Assembly (NCBI RefSeq): GCF_039541115.1
Contig: NZ_BAABFP010000007.1
Location: forward strand, 212,290 to 276,289
From: Angustibacter luteus
GTDB taxonomy: Bacteria > Actinomycetota > Actinomycetes > Actinomycetales > Angustibacteraceae
Direction: 5' to 3'
Length of the DNA stretch: 64,000 nucleotides
Below, in pieces: positions 61,357-64,000 of the stretch. A model generated the notes under the pieces. It was given only the letters and a program-made list of their open reading frames with translations, ran no database searches and was not told where the DNA came from. The first letter of the stretch is position 1; each line of letters begins with the position of its first letter. The translations under genes were made by a program, and so were the position numbers.

Positions 61357-62826
61357 ATGACTGCGGCACCCAGCGTCTCCTACTCGATCACGGTGCGGTT
61401 GGAGCTGCCGGCCCGACCGACCGCGGTCAGCGAGCTCACCACGGTGATCGAGCGCGGCGGCGGGCTGGTCACGGCGCTGGACGTCACGGCGTCCGGCGCG
61501 GACCGGGTCCGCGTCGACGTCACGTGCGCGGCGCGGGACGTCGGCCACGCGAACACGCTGGTCGACGAGATGCGCGGGGTTCCCGGGGTCGAGATCGGCA
61601 AGGTCAGCGACCGCACCTTCCTGGCCCACCTCGGCGGCAAGCTGACCATCGAGTCCAAGGTGCCGATCCGCAACCGGGACGACCTCTCGCTGGTCTACAC
61701 CCCCGGGGTGGCGCGGATCTGCCGCGCCATCGCCGACGACCCCTCCGACGCGCGGCGGCTCACCATCAAGCGCAACACGGTGGCCGTGGTCACCGACGGC
61801 TCGGCCGTGCTCGGCCTCGGCAACCTCGGGCCGCTGGCCGCGTTGCCGGTCATGGAGGGCAAGGCCGCGCTGTTCAAGCGGTTCGCCGGCATCGACGCCT
61901 TCCCGATCTGCCTGGACACCCAGGACACCGACGAGATCGTGGCGGCCGTCAAGGCCATCGCGCCGGTGTTCGCCGGGATCAACCTCGAAGACATCAGCGC
62001 ACCGCGCTGCTTCGAGATCGAGCGGCGGCTGCGCGCCGAGCTCGACATCCCGGTCTTCCACGACGACCAGCACGGCACGGCCATCGTGACGCTCGCCGCG
62101 TTGACCAACGCCCTGCGCGTCGTGCGCAAGGCGCTGCCCGACGTCCGGATCGTCATGTCCGGGGCCGGCGCGGCCGGCACCGCGATCCTGACCTTGCTGC
62201 TGCACGCCGGGGCGCGGGACGTCGTCGTGTGCGACGTGGCCGGCGTCGTGGCCGGCGACCGGCCGGACGTGCTGGCCGCGCCGGACTCGGCCCTGGCCGG
62301 CGTCGCCGCGCGCACCAACCCGCGCGGTGTGAGCGGCACCCTGCGCGAGGCGCTCGTCGGCGCGGACGTGTTCATCGGCGTCTCGGCCCCCGGCATCCTC
62401 ACCGGCGACGACATCGCCACCATGGCGTCGGACGCGATCGTCTTCGCGATGGCCAACCCCGACCCGGAGGTCGACCCGGTCGACGCGGCCCAGCACGCGG
62501 CCGTCGTGGCCACCGGGCGCAGTGACTTCGCGAACCAGATCAACAACGTGCTGGCCTTCCCGGGCGTGTTCCGCGGCTTGCTCGACGCCCAGTCCACGAA
62601 GATCACCGAGGCGGTGCTGCTGGCGGCGGCCACCGCCCTGGCCGGGGTGGTCGCCGACGACGAGCTGAACGCCACCTACATCGTGCCCAGCGTGTTCCAC
62701 CCCGACGTCACGAAGGTCGTCGCCGCCGCTGTGCACCAGGCGGCCGGCCCCGCCCCCGTCCAGGCGCACCCGCACTCCAGCTCGCTCCCGGCGGCCGAGG
62801 CCGGCCCGACGTTCGGCCGCACGTGA
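61357..62826 (+). CDS. NAD(P)-dependent malic enzyme with N-terminal ACT domain
   Basis: A 489-residue enzyme that oxidatively decarboxylates malate to pyruvate. Residues about 8-90 are an ACT-like regulatory domain (SYSITVRLELPARPTAVSELTTVIERGGG). The malic enzyme core follows: DLSLVYTPGVARICRAI, GSAVLGLGNLGPLAALPVMEGKAALFK, GINLEDISAPRCFEIE and DDQHGTAIV. The Rossmann site is VMSGAGAAGTAIL. ATG 61357 has GAGAGG upstream. Its stop overlaps the YqgE gene's GTG. Confidence 0.93.
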   Translation: MTAAPSVSYSITVRLELPARPTAVSELTTVIERGGGLVTALDVTASGADRVRVDVTCAARDVGHANTLVDEMRGVPGVEIGKVSDRTFLAHLGGKLTIESKVPIRNRDDLSLVYTPGVARICRAIADDPSDARRLTIKRNTVAVVTDGSAVLGLGNLGPLAALPVMEGKAALFKRFAGIDAFPICLDTQDTDEIVAAVKAIAPVFAGINLEDISAPRCFEIERRLRAELDIPVFHDDQHGTAIVTLAALTNALRVVRKALPDVRIVMSGAGAAGTAILTLLLHAGARDVVVCDVAGVVAGDRPDVLAAPDSALAGVAARTNPRGVSGTLREALVGADVFIGVSAPGILTGDDIATMASDAIVFAMANPDPEVDPVDAAQHAAVVATGRSDFANQINNVLAFPGVFRGLLDAQSTKITEAVLLAAATALAGVVADDELNATYIVPSVFHPDVTKVVAAAVHQAAGPAPVQAHPHSSSLPAAEAGPTFGRT

Positions 62827-63374
62827 ACCTCACGGGGCAGCTGCTGCTGGCGACCCCGACGCTGCGCGAGCCCACGTTCCACCGCACCGTCGTGCTGCTG
62901 CTCGACCACGGCGACGACGGTGGGCTCGGCGTGGTGCTGAACCGGCCGATGGAGGTGGACGTCGCCACGGTGCTGCCGCCCTGGCAGCCCTGGACGACGG
63001 ACCCGGGCGTGCTGTTCCAGGGCGGCCCCGTTGCGCTGGACTCCGCGCTGGGGCTGGTCGGGGTCCCCGGCGACGGCGACGAGCCGCCCGGGGTGCGCCG
63101 GATCAACGGGTCGCTGGGCCTGGTCGACCTGGACACCGACCCGGACGACGTCGTCCAGTCGCTGTCCGGGCTGCGGGTCTTCGCCGGCTACGCCGGGTGG
63201 TCGTCCGGCCAGCTCGAGCGCGAGATCGAGGAGGGCGCCTGGTACGTCGTGGATGCCGAGCCGCGGGACGCGTTCACCGACCAGCCCGACCTGCTCTGGC
63301 GGTCCGTCCTGCGCCGCCAGGGTGGGGACCTCGCCTTCGTCGCGACCTTCCCCGAGGACCCCGAGCTCAACTAG
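62823..63374 (+). CDS. YqgE/AlgH family protein (DUF179)
   Basis: A 183-residue single-domain protein with the family opening GQLLLATPTLREPTFHRTVVLLLDHGDDGGLGVVLNRP and the later RVFAGYAGWSSGQLEREIEEGAWYVV. Function is not established. GTG 62823 overlaps the malic enzyme stop as GTGA, so the two are co-translated. Confidence 0.92.
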   Translation: MNLTGQLLLATPTLREPTFHRTVVLLLDHGDDGGLGVVLNRPMEVDVATVLPPWQPWTTDPGVLFQGGPVALDSALGLVGVPGDGDEPPGVRRINGSLGLVDLDTDPDDVVQSLSGLRVFAGYAGWSSGQLEREIEEGAWYVVDAEPRDAFTDQPDLLWRSVLRRQGGDLAFVATFPEDPELN

Positions 63375-63408
63375 GAACGACCCCGGTGCGGCGAACTAGA
63401 CTGGCGCG

Positions 63409-63720
63409 ATGAGCCACGAGGACCCGTTCGCGAACCCCGGCGAGCCGCAGCCGCAGGAGCAGCCGGCCAGCAGTCCGCAACGCACCGCCGTGCTCGAGCG
63501 CGAGACCGTCGAGGAGACCCGGGTCGAGCCGGGGGACCACGAGCGGTTCGCGCACTACGTGCGCAAGGAGAAGATCCTGGAGAGCGCGCTGTCCGGCGAC
63601 CCGGTGATCGCGCTGTGCGGCAAGGTCTGGGTACCGGGCCGCGACCCGAACCGGTTCCCGGTGTGCCCCGCCTGCAAGGAGATCTACGAGGGCCTGCGCG
63701 CGCCGGACGAAAACAGCTGA
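63409..63720 (+). CDS. DUF3039 domain protein
   Basis: A 103-residue actinobacterial protein. An acidic, Gln/Glu/Pro-rich N-terminal half precedes the DUF3039 segment HERFAHYVRKEKILESALSGDPVIALCGKVWVPGRDPNRFPVCPACKEIY, with three Cys of a likely zinc knuckle. Function unknown. TAGACT (63397-63402) lies six bases before ATG 63409 with no Shine-Dalgarno, so the mRNA is probably leaderless. Confidence 0.9.
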   Translation: MSHEDPFANPGEPQPQEQPASSPQRTAVLERETVEETRVEPGDHERFAHYVRKEKILESALSGDPVIALCGKVWVPGRDPNRFPVCPACKEIYEGLRAPDENS

Positions 63721-63754
63721 CCGGACGCCACCCCCGGACATTTTGCTAAGAATT

Positions 63755-63775
63755 GACCATTTGGGGGGAATGGTC
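63755..63775. repeat. inverted repeat before the last gene
   Basis: GACCATT (63755-63761) and AATGGTC (63769-63775) are perfect 7-bp arms around TGGGGGG. It lies in an AT-richer stretch after DUF3039 and could be an operator of the secreted protein or a weak terminator. Confidence 0.45.
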
Positions 63776-63803
63776 CGCACCGACTCCTGGCTACGTTGCC
63801 ACG

Positions 63804-64000
63804 ATGAAATCTGCCTCCCGACTCCTCCTCGCCCTGGCCAGCTCCACCGGCGTCGTCGCCGCCCTGGCCGTCATCCCCGCCTCGTCCGCCACCGCCGGCG
63901 CCGCCCCCGGCCCGACGACCTCGTCGTCCGCCCGCGCCTGCGAGACGCACACCGACACCGTGGCCGCTCGCGGAACCAAGGGCCGCGCCGACGCCAACGA
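63804..64000 (+). CDS. N-terminus of a secreted protein (partial)
   Basis: The frame runs off the window. MKSASRLLLALASSTGVVAALAVI is a signal peptide core, with cleavage near SATAGA. The mature part begins with a Thr/Ser linker and a Cys (SSARACETHTDTVAARG). It could be the propeptide region of a secreted zinc metalloprotease, but too little is present to assign. TACGTT at 63792-63797, six bases before ATG, fits a leaderless start. Confidence 0.7.
   Translation, partial: MKSASRLLLALASSTGVVAALAVIPASSATAGAAPGPTTSSSARACETHTDTVAARGTKGRADAN

Noticed and set aside
58447-62775. A 1,442-codon minus-strand open frame
   Set aside because: It is antisense to bfaB, the diguanylate cyclase and the malic enzyme, is rich in Arg, Gly, His and Val with no domain, and arises from third-position GC bias.

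Overview
The window is uniformly GC-rich with actinobacterial gene content. Indicators are the order prfB-ftsE-ftsX-M23 peptidase-smpB, a Mycobacterium-type tad cluster, a GTG-rich set of starts, mycothiol-type DinB proteins, a 10-methyl fatty acid gene pair (bfaA-bfaB), a DUF3039 protein, a SAM-IV riboswitch and a tmRNA tag ending in FALAA. It is best read as chromosome of a high-GC actinomycete. Genus cannot be fixed from the sequence alone. I see no prophage, insertion sequence, CRISPR array, tRNA or rRNA.

Layout. 1-3.5 kb: a partial membrane protein and a sugar ABC importer (lipoprotein, two permeases, no ATPase). 3.5-5.4 kb (minus): a SigB/F-type sigma factor, its RsbW-like regulator and a GNAT enzyme. 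5.7-9.9 kb (minus): an EssC-like FHA-FtsK ATPase, divergent from a tad locus (10.0-14.8 kb: cpaF, tadB, tadC, pilin, two TadE-like and one TadG-like gene), mostly with 4-base start/stop overlaps. 14.8-23 kb: a DinB enzyme, an AraC regulator, prfB, ftsE, ftsX, a LytM peptidase, smpB and a DUF2207 protein. 22.9-23.3 kb: a non-coding array of hairpins between convergent genes. 23.3-32 kb: pyruvate carboxylase, a phosphodiesterase-like secreted protein, a PPOX/F420-type protein, a DUF3291 protein, glucose-6-phosphate dehydrogenase and an NADPH oxidoreductase. 32.0-32.5 kb: tmRNA and its terminator.

32.5-39.3 kb: a membrane protein, a serine hydrolase, a TetR regulator, an orphan oligopeptide-binding lipoprotein and a secreted GH87-like beta-helix glucanase behind a repeat-rich upstream region. 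39.4-48.1 kb: one 2,884-codon gene for an LPXTG-anchored DUF11-repeat surface protein. 48-52.6 kb: small enzymes and a SUKH protein. 52.6-53.9 kb: an attenuator with a Trp-Trp leader peptide upstream of an auxiliary-type tryptophanyl-tRNA synthetase. 54.5-56.1 kb: a SAM-IV riboswitch upstream of a SufS-like cysteine desulfurase. 57.0-59.8 kb: bfaA-bfaB for 10-methyl branched lipids. 59.9-64 kb: a diguanylate cyclase, a malic enzyme, YqgE, DUF3039 and the start of a secreted protein.

How the genes work together. FtsE, FtsX and the LytM peptidase form a septal wall-splitting module. SmpB and tmRNA form the trans-translation module but lie 11 kb apart. The tad genes encode a pilus machine that lacks a TadZ/Ssd gene here. 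Pyruvate carboxylase, malic enzyme and Zwf serve anaplerosis and NADPH supply. The most unusual signals are the hairpin array with one 19-nt loop sequence in opposite orientations, the complete four-segment trp attenuator, an in-frame upstream ORF before the giant surface protein, and two separate 17-bp-period tandem duplications at gene ends.
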